56,960 nt of DNA from Collinsella aerofaciens (GCF_028209395.1 NZ_JAQLDQ010000013.1:1-56960), one strand, 5' to 3'. Shown: positions 32,598 to 41,137, numbered from the stretch's first letter. The notes: a model not told the origin generated them from the letters alone. Made by a program: numbers and translations.

Positions 32598-33440
32598 ATG
32601 GCAATCAAAGCCATCGCAATGGATATCGACGGTACGCTCACCAACGACCAAAAGGTCATCAGCTCGCGTACGCGCGAGAAGCTGCTCGCGGCGCAGGAGT
32701 CGGGCATTAAGCTCATCTTGGCTTCGGGCCGTCCCGCATGGGGGCTGCACGCCTTGGCGCAGGAGCTCGACCTTCAAAACCATGACGGTCTGCTAGTTGC
32801 CTTTAATGGCGCGCACGTCGTCGATGCCCAGACCGACGAGGTGCTGTTCGATCAGGCTATGCCTGCCGACGAATTGCATCGCCTGATTGATCACCTGCGT
32901 AATTTTGACGTGATTCCTATGATTTCGCTTGGTCGCGATTTGCACGTCGAGGACTCGTACCATTGCATGATCACGCTGCCTGGCGGCTCGCAGAAGAATA
33001 TCGTCAAGTATGAGCGCGACGCGTGCGATCTTAAGATTCGCGAGGTGGAGAGCCTGCATGAGGTCGCTGATGCTTATCCCGTGGACAAGCTGCTGACGGC
33101 GGGCGATCCGACCTACCTGCAGGCGCATCACGAGGAGATGTACGCACCCTTTACCCAGACGCTGTCGGGTATGTTTACGGCTGACTGGTATTTTGAATAT
33201 ACGGCGCCCGGTATCGACAAGGCCCGCGCGCTCGAGGGTGCCCTGCCCAAGCTCGGTATCGATGCCAGCGAGGTCGTCTCGTTTGGCGATGGCCAGAACG
33301 ACAAGTCCATGATTGAGTGGGCGGGTACCGGTGTTGCCATGGGCAACGCCGTCGATGAGGTTAAGGCGGTAGCCCAGATGGTGACCGCCAATAACAACGA
33401 AGACGGTATTGCAGTGGCGCTGGATAAGCTGCTGGGCTAG
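32598..33440 (+). CDS. Cof-type HAD phosphatase
   Basis: A 280-residue HAD phosphatase of the Cof group with the catalytic MDIDGT motif (Asp9, Asp11), ASGRP as motif II and FGDGQNDKSMIEW as the C-terminal magnesium motif. Substrate probably a sugar phosphate or similar; unknown. AGGGAGG is upstream of the ATG at 32598; the longer open frame crosses the intergenic region. Confidence 0.9.
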   Translation: MAIKAIAMDIDGTLTNDQKVISSRTREKLLAAQESGIKLILASGRPAWGLHALAQELDLQNHDGLLVAFNGAHVVDAQTDEVLFDQAMPADELHRLIDHLRNFDVIPMISLGRDLHVEDSYHCMITLPGGSQKNIVKYERDACDLKIREVESLHEVADAYPVDKLLTAGDPTYLQAHHEEMYAPFTQTLSGMFTADWYFEYTAPGIDKARALEGALPKLGIDASEVVSFGDGQNDKSMIEWAGTGVAMGNAVDEVKAVAQMVTANNNEDGIAVALDKLLG

Positions 33441-33462
33441 AATCGCCGATAATGCATGGTTC

Positions 33463-33491
33463 GGGCGCCTGCTTACAGGCGCCCTTTTGTT
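33463..33491 (+). terminator. Terminator between two HAD phosphatase genes
   Basis: GGGCGCCTG-CTTA-CAGGCGCCC is a perfect 9-bp stem followed by TTTTGTT. Confidence 0.92.
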
Positions 33492-33503
33492 AGGGAGGGT
33501 GCC

Positions 33504-34163
33504 GTGTCCGCATTTCCGTTCGACGCCGTTATCTTTGACATGGACGGTGTCATTGTCGATACCGAGTATTACTATCTGGGCGAGACTGCCGCGTTTGCCA
33601 AGGAGCTTGGGTTGAACCTGACCCAAGAGGAGTTGAACGGGCAGGTCGGTACCTCGCATCAGTTCTTTCTCCACATGCTGGTCGATTGGTTTGAGCGTGC
33701 CGGTAAGGGACATTTTACTGGCGAGGAGGCGTTGGCCCGTTGGGATGAGTGGGCGCATAAACGTCCGCGCGACTATCAGACTTTGATTAACCCAGGCGCC
33801 GTGGATACGATTCGAGAGCTGCCGCGCCGCGGCGTTCGCGTGGCGCTTGCTAGCTCGTCGCCCATGGATAGCATCGAGGAAGTACTCAATGCGTGCGGGC
33901 TGTCGGATGCCTTTGAGTATGTGGTGAGCGGCGAGCAGTTTAAGGAGAGCAAGCCCGAGCCCGACATCTACCTGCATGCGCTTGACCTACTGGGGCTGCC
34001 CGCGAATCGCTGCTGCTGCGTTGAGGATTCGGTGCCTGGCATCACCGCTGGCAAGCGAGCCGGCCTGACAGTTATTGCCAAGCGCGAGGAGCGCTTTGGC
34101 TTTAGCCAAGATGCCGCGGATAAGATTATCGATCAGCTGCCGGAGCTGCTCACGCTTTCTTAG
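33504..34163 (+). CDS. HAD-family phosphatase, beta-phosphoglucomutase-like
   Basis: A 219-residue HAD protein with FDMDGVIVDTE (Asp12, Asp14), a four-helix cap, ALASSSP as motif II and KPEPDIYL / VEDSVPGITAG as motifs III-IV. This is the beta-phosphoglucomutase/sugar-phosphatase group. The GTG at 33504 follows AGGGAGG; the ATG at 33456 would place the start inside the preceding terminator. Substrate unknown. Confidence 0.9.
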   Translation: MSAFPFDAVIFDMDGVIVDTEYYYLGETAAFAKELGLNLTQEELNGQVGTSHQFFLHMLVDWFERAGKGHFTGEEALARWDEWAHKRPRDYQTLINPGAVDTIRELPRRGVRVALASSSPMDSIEEVLNACGLSDAFEYVVSGEQFKESKPEPDIYLHALDLLGLPANRCCCVEDSVPGITAGKRAGLTVIAKREERFGFSQDAADKIIDQLPELLTLS

Positions 34164-34247
34164 GAGCGCGGTAGTTGCGCGTTTTTCGGGTCTGATGAGT
34201 AAATAGCCAACATTTTGGTGCGACACCTAGCATACTTTAAGCTAATG

Positions 34248-34287
34248 CGGGCTTAAGGGCTTGTTGAATGCCCTTAAGCCCGTTTTA
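34248..34287 (+). terminator. Terminator before the GntR gene
   Basis: CGGGCTTAAGGGC pairs perfectly with GCCCTTAAGCCCG, followed by TTTTAG. Confidence 0.88.
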
Positions 34288-34291
34288 GAAT
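34264..34291 (+). promoter_or_regulatory. Promoter of the GntR gene, nested in the terminator
   Basis: TTGAAT at 34264-34269 and TAGAAT at 34286-34291 are 16 bases apart. The -35 lies in the loop of the terminator hairpin and the -10 in its T-run. GGGAGAGGG precedes the start codon. Confidence 0.45.
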
Positions 34292-34313
34292 TAATTGTGC
34301 TGGGAGAGGGTAT

Positions 34314-35057
34314 ATGCCACCGACTGAAGGGCCGACTGACGGTAAAGCAGCGATACCGCTGTACCAACAGGTCATTGATATCATTAAAAACGAAATCAAC
34401 TCCGGCGCCTACAAGGCAGGCGCGCGGATACCCAACGAATTCGAATTGGCTGAGAGCTATAAAGTTGGCCGCGTTACCGTGCGACGCGCTATTGAGGAGC
34501 TCGTCCAGCAGGGCTATCTAACGAAGCGACAGGGGAAAGGCACGTTTGTCAATGCCCCCAAGCTCAAGCGCAAGATTCGCCAGAAGGATGACGTTCAGAG
34601 TTTTTCGGACGCATGCCGCGTTAACGGAATGGAACCGGGGGCGTGTGTCATTTCGAGAAAGATACTGCCGGCGGATTCCACCGAAGCACAGTTCTTTGGT
34701 GTTCCCGTTGGAACTGACTTGATTTGCGTTGAGCGCGTGCGCACTGCCGATGGCGTCCCTGTCATGCTCGAGAACAACATATATGTTTACGAGGACAACG
34801 CCTATCTATCAACGGCACCTCTATCTAACCAATCCATTTTTGAGTTCGTGCGCAACCGGACGGGCCGCACGCCCGCGTTTACCGACCCGTGCACGCTCGA
34901 GATCGCCTGCGCGTCGCCCGAGGTCGCTCGACTGTTGGCAGTTCCCGTTGGCGAACCCTTGTTTTATATGGAAGCCTTCTTTTTCGATGAGCAGCGGCGG
35001 CCGTTTATCATCGGTCGTCAGCAAATCGTTGGGTCTCGCTACGTTTTTGACATCTAG
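34314..35057 (+). CDS. frlR: GntR-family regulator with UTRA domain (FrlR-like)
   Basis: A 247-residue HutC-type GntR repressor. The winged helix is at about 15-80 (PLYQQVIDIIKNEI, RIPNEFELAESYKVGRVTVRRAI, GKGTFV) and the effector-binding UTRA domain spans about 95-245. It precedes the fructosamine-type gene set, and in E. coli a regulator of this family (FrlR) controls frl. The symbol rests on position. Its effector is likely the phosphorylated sugar-amine intermediate (inference). GGGAGAGGG precedes the ATG, and a hairpin follows its stop. Confidence 0.85.
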   Translation: MPPTEGPTDGKAAIPLYQQVIDIIKNEINSGAYKAGARIPNEFELAESYKVGRVTVRRAIEELVQQGYLTKRQGKGTFVNAPKLKRKIRQKDDVQSFSDACRVNGMEPGACVISRKILPADSTEAQFFGVPVGTDLICVERVRTADGVPVMLENNIYVYEDNAYLSTAPLSNQSIFEFVRNRTGRTPAFTDPCTLEIACASPEVARLLAVPVGEPLFYMEAFFFDEQRRPFIIGRQQIVGSRYVFDI

Positions 35058-35069
35058 GACATTGCGAAT

Positions 35070-35105
35070 GGAAGCGCCCGGTGGATCATCTCACCGGGCG
35101 TTTCC
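35070..35105 (+). terminator. Hairpin after the GntR gene
   Basis: GGAAGCGCCCGGTG pairs with CACCGGGCGTTTCC with one G-T. Only a short T-run is present, within the stem, so termination may be partial. Confidence 0.65.
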
Positions 35106-35167
35106 ATACCGTTCACGGCGCAAACGCAACCGTTCAACCGCGTTGCGGCAATCAGTTTGAAATTATC

Positions 35168-35196
35168 TTGATGAAGGAAAAAGCTGCTGGTAATCT
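35168..35196 (+). promoter_or_regulatory. Promoter of the fructosamine operon
   Basis: TTGATG at 35168-35173 and TAATCT at 35191-35196 are 17 bases apart. The predicted start is about 35203, directly before the operator dyad. Confidence 0.5.
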
Positions 35197-35210
35197 ATAG
35201 AACGTCATAG

Positions 35211-35233
35211 AACGTTTGCATTGTGCAAACGTT
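35211..35233 (+). promoter_or_regulatory. Operator dyad of the fructosamine operon
   Basis: AACGTTTGCA-TTG-TGCAAACGTT is a perfect 10-bp inverted repeat, with an extra half-site-like GAACGT repeated just upstream. It overlies about +8 to +30, a position suited to repression. The GntR regulator encoded upstream is the most likely ligand, though a LacI- or catabolite-type protein cannot be excluded. Confidence 0.65.
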
Positions 35234-35275
35234 GAAGCGAGATGCGATGCAGTCTCGAGTTCTTTGGAGGTATCT

Positions 35276-36739
35276 ATGTCAGATACGAAGGCGAAGAAGA
35301 CAAACAGACGTTTTAAGTTCAAATTACCGCATGTCTATACGATCATGTTCTTGCTGATCGTTGTCTTTGCGGTCCTGACTTGGATCGTTCCCTCTGGTCA
35401 GTATCAGCGCAAGACGATTTCGACAGCGGCGGGCGAGCGTGAAGTCGCCGTTGCTGGAACCTATGAACAGGTCGATAAGAACTACACCGATTCCGAGACC
35501 GGTGAGACCATCAATCTGGGCCAGGATATCTTCGCGGTCCTGCAAGCGCCCACCAAGGGTATCCAAGAGGCTGCCGACGTCGTTGCGTTCGTCTTATTGA
35601 TTGGCGGATCGTTCGCAATCATCACCAAGACCAACGCTTTGAATGCCGGCATGAGCCGTGTGATTAAAAAGCTTAAGAACAAGGACATCCTCATCATTCC
35701 CATCACGATGACGTTGCTGTCCATTTGCGGCACTACGTTTGGTATGTCTGAGGAAGCCCTGCCGTTCTATGCCATCTTCATTCCCATCATGATGGGTATC
35801 GGTTATGACTCGATGACGGCATTCATCATCTGCTTCCTTGGCCCTAACCTGGGATATTGTGCCTCGACCATCGACCCGTTTAATGTTTTGATCGCCCAAG
35901 GCATCATTGGCATCGAGGGCAATCCGCAACTGTGGCTGCGCGCCGTTTCTTGGGTCATCTTCACTGCCGTCGGTATCGCATGGGCCATGCGCTACGCCAT
36001 GCGCGTCAAGAAAAACCCCGAGTCGTCCATTACGTATGAGGACGATAAGCTCAAGCGTATCGAGTTTTCCGTGACCGATGCCTCCATTGAGGAAGAGTTC
36101 ACTATCCGTCAGAAGCTCGTGCTTATCGATTTTGCTTGCGGTATGGGCATTATCGTCTGGGGTCTTGTTACCCAGGGCTGGTACATGAATGAGATTTCCG
36201 CCGTGTTCCTTGGCATGGGCTTGCTTGCCGGTATCCTGGGCGGTCTTGACCAGCAGACGATCGCTGAGGAGTTCGTTAAGGGTCTCGCCGACTTTGCGTA
36301 CGCTGCCATCGTTATTGGTATCGCTCGCGGTATTCTGGTCATCGCCGAGGGCGGCATGATCATCGACACCATCCTCCAGGCGCTCGCTACTGCGCTCGCC
36401 GGTGCACCCGCCGCCGTCTACACCACGTTTATGTATATCGTCCTTGGCCTGCTCTCTTTGCTGGTTCCCTCGAGTTCTGGCCTGGCGGCGCTCACCATGC
36501 CTGTTATGGGCCCCCTGACCGAGCTTATGGGCCTCAATCCCGAGGCAGCCGTTACCGCGCTCCAGTTTGCTAATCAGACCATCAACACCATCAGTCCCGT
36601 GGCGGGCATGACGGTCGCCGGCCTTGCCGTGGCTAAGATTTCGTTTGGCCAATGGTGGAAGACCATTTGGAAGTTCTTCATTTTCATGGTCGTCTTTGGC
36701 CTGATCGTAACGGCAATCTCTGGCATGCTTCCGATGTAG
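35276..36739 (+). CDS. YfcC-family carrier
   Basis: A 487-residue inner-membrane transporter with about 12 hydrophobic segments, of the YfcC/C4-dicarboxylate anaerobic carrier group. The FKLPHVYTIMFLL start, the loop GLSLLVPSSSGLAALTMP-like region near 400 and NQTINTISPVAG near 440 are typical. It occupies the transporter slot of the operon. E. coli frl uses an amino-acid permease, whereas the Salmonella fructose-asparagine locus uses a related Dcu-type carrier, so a sugar-amine substrate is plausible. TTGGAGG is five bases before the ATG at 35276. The hydrolase gene follows within ten bases. Confidence 0.88.
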   Translation: MSDTKAKKTNRRFKFKLPHVYTIMFLLIVVFAVLTWIVPSGQYQRKTISTAAGEREVAVAGTYEQVDKNYTDSETGETINLGQDIFAVLQAPTKGIQEAADVVAFVLLIGGSFAIITKTNALNAGMSRVIKKLKNKDILIIPITMTLLSICGTTFGMSEEALPFYAIFIPIMMGIGYDSMTAFIICFLGPNLGYCASTIDPFNVLIAQGIIGIEGNPQLWLRAVSWVIFTAVGIAWAMRYAMRVKKNPESSITYEDDKLKRIEFSVTDASIEEEFTIRQKLVLIDFACGMGIIVWGLVTQGWYMNEISAVFLGMGLLAGILGGLDQQTIAEEFVKGLADFAYAAIVIGIARGILVIAEGGMIIDTILQALATALAGAPAAVYTTFMYIVLGLLSLLVPSSSGLAALTMPVMGPLTELMGLNPEAAVTALQFANQTINTISPVAGMTVAGLAVAKISFGQWWKTIWKFFIFMVVFGLIVTAISGMLPM

Positions 36740-36748
36740 GTGGTTGTG

Positions 36749-38332
36749 ATGTCTGATCGTTTGACGGTCCTGACGTCTAAGAGCGTCTTTACCGGTACGG
36801 GGGACCTGCCGTTTGAAGGTTTCGTAGCGGTCCGTGGCAATCGAATTGAGGCTGTTGGCACCAAGTGTGAGGTAGCTTCGTATTTGACCCAAGCGGACGA
36901 GGTGGTTGACCTGGGCGACCGCACCGTCATGCCTGGCCTGATCGATGTGCATACCTTCTATACGGGCTGGGCGCTGCGGACGTTGGGGTCTGATCTATCC
37001 GGCGTCGCCGATGCCAAAGAGGCCGTGTCGCTCTTGCGTGCATGGAAAGATGATCATCCGGATTGTGCGGCGGCTTTTGGCCACAACATGCCCGAAACGT
37101 TGGCATCGGATGCCGAGAACGCAAATACGGCAGCTGTGTTTGACGATTGTTTTGGCGATATCCCTGTCGTCTGCTTTACACCGGGTGCGGAGACCTGCGT
37201 TCTCAATGCTGCCGCCAGTGCGCGATACGGCTTTACACCCCAGGCGTGCTATGCCGAGAAGATCTGGCGCATGATGAGCGATTTCCTCGCGCTGCCCGAG
37301 GTGCGTGCCGGGTATTCGGACTACATGAGCATGCTTAACGAGCGCGGCGTTACCGCCATCAAGGAAATGGCGTTTGATGACTACTACGGCTTTGCCGACG
37401 AAATGGCTCGCCGTGAGGAATCTGGTGAGCTGACGGTTCGCGTCTCTATGATGTCGCAGCCGGTGGGCGCCGGTGCAAATCTGGCATATGCCCGCGAGGC
37501 GCGAGAGCGCTTCCGGGGACCGTTCGTTCGTTTTTCTGGCTTCAACCGTATGACCGATCGCGGCGTATGGGCGGGGCTTGCCGAGATGATAGACCCCTAT
37601 GAGGACTCGGCCGATGCGGGCGCTGCCGGCAAGACGGTCGTCGAGGAGCCAGAGTGGGATCTGATTGAGAACGAGCTGCGTGCAATTGATGCTGACGGCT
37701 TCCGATATTCCTTGCATTGCCAGGGCGATGGCGCCGTTCGTCGCACCGTGGCGCTCTATGCCTCGCTGCCTCGAGACGAGCATGGACGGATGCTTCGTCG
37801 CCATGCGATTACCGATCTCGAGAACTCTGACCCGACCGATCTTGTCAAGTTTGGCAAGTTAGGTGGAATTTGCGAGGTCTATCCGCAGATTCTGACGCTG
37901 GACCGGCGCGAGGATTGCCTGTCGATGATGCGTCGACAAATTGGCGAGACGCGACTTTTCCACAGCTGGAATCGCCGCGGCATGGAAGATTCCGGATGCA
38001 CAGTGTGCTGCGGCACGGATTTGCCGCTGTTGATTCCGAGCTTGGGCGAGTCAATCTACAGTGCGTGCGGCGGATACTTCGACGACGGACTGCCCGTGAA
38101 TGAGGTCAACACGCTGACGCTTGTCGAGCTCTTGTGCGCTTGGACTGCCGGGGGCGCGTACGACCTGATGCGCGAAGACGAGCTGGGTACGCTTGAGGTT
38201 GGCAAGCTTGCCGATATCTGCGCGCTCGATCGGGATGTGTTCGACCTCGATTATCGCGACGCACGTGATCTTGCGGTTGACATGACGATGTCGGACGGAC
38301 AAATCGTGTTCGATCGAAATAAGGAGGCATAA
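36749..38332 (+). CDS. YtcJ-like amidohydrolase with altered metal motif
   Basis: A 527-residue amidohydrolase-superfamily protein. The entry motif is MPGLIDVHTF: His68 is kept, but the second His of HxH is Phe70. Other expected sites are His323 in SLHCQGDGAV, His352 in RRHAITD and Asp424 in CGTDLP. The C terminus has the composite beta-sandwich strand LEVGKLADICALD. YtcJ-like enzymes cleave amides or related bonds, so it might release a sugar-amine from an acylated or conjugated form before or after import (inference). No signal peptide. Start at 36749 behind GGTGG; a GTG at 36740 is the alternative. The next gene starts one base after its stop. Confidence 0.85.
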   Translation: MSDRLTVLTSKSVFTGTGDLPFEGFVAVRGNRIEAVGTKCEVASYLTQADEVVDLGDRTVMPGLIDVHTFYTGWALRTLGSDLSGVADAKEAVSLLRAWKDDHPDCAAAFGHNMPETLASDAENANTAAVFDDCFGDIPVVCFTPGAETCVLNAAASARYGFTPQACYAEKIWRMMSDFLALPEVRAGYSDYMSMLNERGVTAIKEMAFDDYYGFADEMARREESGELTVRVSMMSQPVGAGANLAYAREARERFRGPFVRFSGFNRMTDRGVWAGLAEMIDPYEDSADAGAAGKTVVEEPEWDLIENELRAIDADGFRYSLHCQGDGAVRRTVALYASLPRDEHGRMLRRHAITDLENSDPTDLVKFGKLGGICEVYPQILTLDRREDCLSMMRRQIGETRLFHSWNRRGMEDSGCTVCCGTDLPLLIPSLGESIYSACGGYFDDGLPVNEVNTLTLVELLCAWTAGGAYDLMREDELGTLEVGKLADICALDRDVFDLDYRDARDLAVDMTMSDGQIVFDRNKEA

Positions 38333-38333
38333 G

Positions 38334-39185
38334 ATGCCTGAATCCAAACCGACGCTGCGCCGCGAGCAGATTGCGGGCATGAATATCCACTACATCATGT
38401 GGTCGCTCGATTACTTCCTTGATGTGCAGCAGCGCTTGGGCTTTGAGTCCATTGAGCTGTGGTGCGCGGAGCCGCATGTGACACTCGACCACACGGGCTA
38501 CTTTGAGGCTGAGGTCCTGGCGAAAAAGGCTGCAGACCGTGGGCTTAGGTATCGTACTCTGTGCCCCGAGAATGTTGTCTATCCTTGGCAGTACTGCGCA
38601 CGCAAACCGCTGCATGAGCAGCGCAGCCTGGCGTACTTTAAGCACGGCATTGAGCTTGCCGAGGTACTTGGGTGCGACCGTATGTCCGTCAACTCGGGCT
38701 GGGGCGACTGGGACGAGGACCGCGAGGAAGCCTGGAAGCGCAGCCGCGAGCACTTGTCCATTCTGGCGGAGTATGCCGGCGAACACGGTCTGGTGCTTAC
38801 GATGGAAAGCCTGCGTCCCGAGGAGAGCAACCTTGTGACGACGGTTTCCGATGCGAGGCGCATGATTGACGAGGTCGCGAGCCCGTACTTACAGCCCATG
38901 GTTGATACAACCGCGATGGGCGTTGCAGGCGAGACGCTCGAGGACTGGTTTGCCGCCTTTGGTGATGGGGCAATTCACGAGATGCACTTTATCGACGGTG
39001 ACCCGTATGGCCATCTGGTGTGGGGCGATGGCAAGCACGATATGGACGCCTTCGTCGCCACGCTCAACGCCCATGGTTTCGACGGCATGCTGGGCCAGGA
39101 AATCACGGACGGTCGTTACTACGATGATCCGGCGGCGGCAGATGCCAAGAACATGGCCGCATTCGAGAAATATCTGATTGACTAA
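38334..39185 (+). CDS. frlC: FrlC-like sugar epimerase (TIM barrel)
   Basis: A 283-residue xylose-isomerase-like TIM barrel protein. Metal-binding positions expected for 3-epimerases are seen as Glu in LTMESLRPEE, Asp in PMVDTTAMG, His in HEMHFIDGDPYGH and Glu in GQEITDGRY. In E. coli FrlC interconverts psicoselysine and fructoselysine. Here the same step on a related sugar-amine is likely. AAGGAGG lies eight bases before the ATG, and it follows the hydrolase directly. Confidence 0.83.
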   Translation: MPESKPTLRREQIAGMNIHYIMWSLDYFLDVQQRLGFESIELWCAEPHVTLDHTGYFEAEVLAKKAADRGLRYRTLCPENVVYPWQYCARKPLHEQRSLAYFKHGIELAEVLGCDRMSVNSGWGDWDEDREEAWKRSREHLSILAEYAGEHGLVLTMESLRPEESNLVTTVSDARRMIDEVASPYLQPMVDTTAMGVAGETLEDWFAAFGDGAIHEMHFIDGDPYGHLVWGDGKHDMDAFVATLNAHGFDGMLGQEITDGRYYDDPAAADAKNMAAFEKYLID

Positions 39186-39246
39186 AACAACTATCGGCCA
39201 CGCAGCCAACGTCATTGATTGCGGCCAAACAAGAAAGGAACTGGAT

Positions 39247-40215
39247 ATGAACGCACACGATCTGATCAAAGAGGCAATTGCCGAGAAGGGCAAGTTCGAC
39301 AGCGTCTACTGGATTGCTTGCGGTGGCTCCATGATCGATTTGATCCCGGCCCATGAGCTTTTGCAGCGCGAGGCAACCACCTTCACTTCGTATATCTATA
39401 CGGCTCGCGAGTTCGATATCATGCGTCCGCGTCGTCTGGGCGAGAAGTCCCTGGTCATCGCTTGTAGCCACAGTGGCAACACCCCTGAGGTCGTCGAGGG
39501 CTGCGAGATTGCCCTTGCTGCCGGCGCTACGGTGATCGCCCAGACCGACAACGCTGGATCTAAGATCGACACCGGCAAATGGACCACGTGGGTCTACCCG
39601 TGGGGCGAGGGCGTGCCGCAGGCCGAGGTCCCCGCTGGCATTTCGCTGTCGCTTGCGGCAGAGCTGCTCGATCAGCAGGAGGGTTACGCCGATCTTGCCG
39701 ATATGTATGCCGGTATCGCCGAGATGGATAAGATTCTTCCCCCGGCACGCGAGAAGGTAAATGCCGAGCTGGGCGATCGCTTTGCCAAGCTTTGCCAGGA
39801 GCACGAGTTCTTCTATATTCTGGGCAGCGGTCCCAACTTTAGCCAGACCTACGGTTTCGCTATCTGCTCTCTTATGGAGATGCAGTGGCAGCATTGCAGC
39901 TACATCCACTCTGCCGAGTACTTCCACGGCCCCTTCGAGGCTACTCAGGATGGCGTTTTTTACTTCCTGCAGATGGGCTCCAGCGAGTGCCGTGCTATGG
40001 ACGAGCGCGCCCTGGCGTTCCTTAAGACGCATACCGATACGCTGATGGTGCTCGATGCCAAGGAGTACGGTATGGAAGCCGTGCCGGCGAGCGTTCGTGC
40101 CTATCTGGACCCGGTGCTGTTCTACGCCATGAACTGCGAGCTGCGTGCTGCACGCGGCAAGGTGTTTGATCACGATCCCGATTTCCGTCGCTATATGGGT
40201 GTTGTCGAGTACTAG
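39247..40215 (+). CDS. frlB: FrlB-like SIS-domain deglycase
   Basis: A 322-residue protein with two SIS (sugar isomerase) domains. The N-terminal one has VYWIACGGSMIDL and IACSHSGNTPEVVEGC; the second has FYILGSGPNFSQTYGFA. In the E. coli frl and Salmonella fra systems this protein splits phosphorylated fructose-amine into glucose 6-phosphate and the free amine. It is not a glucosamine-6-phosphate synthase since the glutaminase domain is absent. AAAGGAA precedes the ATG at 39247; an earlier in-frame ATG overlaps the frlC end. Confidence 0.87.
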   Translation: MNAHDLIKEAIAEKGKFDSVYWIACGGSMIDLIPAHELLQREATTFTSYIYTAREFDIMRPRRLGEKSLVIACSHSGNTPEVVEGCEIALAAGATVIAQTDNAGSKIDTGKWTTWVYPWGEGVPQAEVPAGISLSLAAELLDQQEGYADLADMYAGIAEMDKILPPAREKVNAELGDRFAKLCQEHEFFYILGSGPNFSQTYGFAICSLMEMQWQHCSYIHSAEYFHGPFEATQDGVFYFLQMGSSECRAMDERALAFLKTHTDTLMVLDAKEYGMEAVPASVRAYLDPVLFYAMNCELRAARGKVFDHDPDFRRYMGVVEY

Positions 40216-40229
40216 AAGGGACAAAGGCC

Positions 40230-41093
40230 ATGGCATTTAACGTTAACGCGCTCGGATTTGGCGACAACGTCGTCGATCGCTACGAGCATATCCACACCAT
40301 GTATCCCGGCGGCAATGCGGTGAACTTCGCCGTTTATGCCAAGAAATGCGGTGCCGCACGCTCCGCATACATGGGCATTTTTGGCAATGATGCCGCTGCC
40401 GAGCATGTCATTGCAAGCCTCGAGGATGAGGGTATCGAGCTTGACAAGTGCGAGCAGATGATTGGCGAGAACGGAGCGGCTCGCGTGACCGTCGTTGACG
40501 GTGACCGTGTCTTCCTTGGCTCCAACGAGGGCGGTATCCGTGGCGATGCGCGCTATGTCCTCGATCGCTTTGACCTTGCGTACATGAAGCAGTTCGATGT
40601 GGTTCATTCGGGCAACTATTGCTTCACCGAGCGCGAGCTGCCCAAGTTGAAGGCTGCGGGCGTCACGGTCTCTTTTGACTTTTCGGACGACTCCACCGAC
40701 GAGTACTACGAGCAGATTGCGCCCTACGTCGATTTCGCTTTCTTTAGTGCGGCGGATGCCGCGAGTGAGGACGAGATTCGCGAACGTCTGGCATGGGTGA
40801 AGGGCCTGGGTCCGCGTTTTGTGTCGGCTACGGCGGGCGCCGAGGGCTGCATTGCTTACGACGGCGAGCGCTATTACCGCCAGCTGGCTAAACCGGTAAC
40901 GGACATGAAGGACACCATGGGGGCGGGCGACTCGTTCCTCACCTCGTTTTTGATGTGCTATCTCGATTCCGCCAAGCGTGGTGAGGATGGCGCCGAGGCC
41001 ATCGAGCGCGCGCTCGAATTTGCTGCCGGGTTTGCCTCGACCGTGTGCGGCATGGAAGGTTCTTGGGGCCACGGAGCGCCGATCGCCGAATAG
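40230..41093 (+). CDS. frlD: FrlD-like fructosamine kinase (PfkB family)
   Basis: A 287-residue PfkB/ribokinase-family kinase that should phosphorylate the sugar-amine at C6. It follows the FrlD pattern: GFGDNVVDRY (9-18), MYPGGNAVNFAVYAKKCGA (24-42), the DFSDDS strand near 150 and the catalytic motif DTMGAGDSF (228-236) with base Asp234. The close match to FrlD over other PfkB kinases, with the SIS protein alongside, is the best single clue to the pathway. AAGGGAC lies before the ATG. It is the last gene of the operon. Confidence 0.88.
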   Translation: MAFNVNALGFGDNVVDRYEHIHTMYPGGNAVNFAVYAKKCGAARSAYMGIFGNDAAAEHVIASLEDEGIELDKCEQMIGENGAARVTVVDGDRVFLGSNEGGIRGDARYVLDRFDLAYMKQFDVVHSGNYCFTERELPKLKAAGVTVSFDFSDDSTDEYYEQIAPYVDFAFFSAADAASEDEIRERLAWVKGLGPRFVSATAGAEGCIAYDGERYYRQLAKPVTDMKDTMGAGDSFLTSFLMCYLDSAKRGEDGAEAIERALEFAAGFASTVCGMEGSWGHGAPIAE

Positions 41094-41100
41094 CCGAACG

Positions 41101-41134
41101 GTCACAGGGAGGCGCATTGGCGCCTCCCTGTGAC
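41101..41134 (+). terminator. 15-bp perfect hairpin after the kinase gene
   Basis: GTCACAGGGAGGCGC pairs perfectly with its complement around ATTG. There is no T-run, so it may stop transcription inefficiently or serve as an mRNA end-stabiliser. The core GGAGGCGC/GCGCCTCC is also the inner hairpin of the 5204-5341 palindrome. Confidence 0.65.
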
Positions 41135-41137
41135 TCG

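Noticed and set aside
34314..41093. Fructose-asparagine (fra) locus
   Set aside because: The Dcu-type carrier is reminiscent of fra, but the asparaginase is missing and an FrlC-like epimerase is present, so frl-like is the better label.
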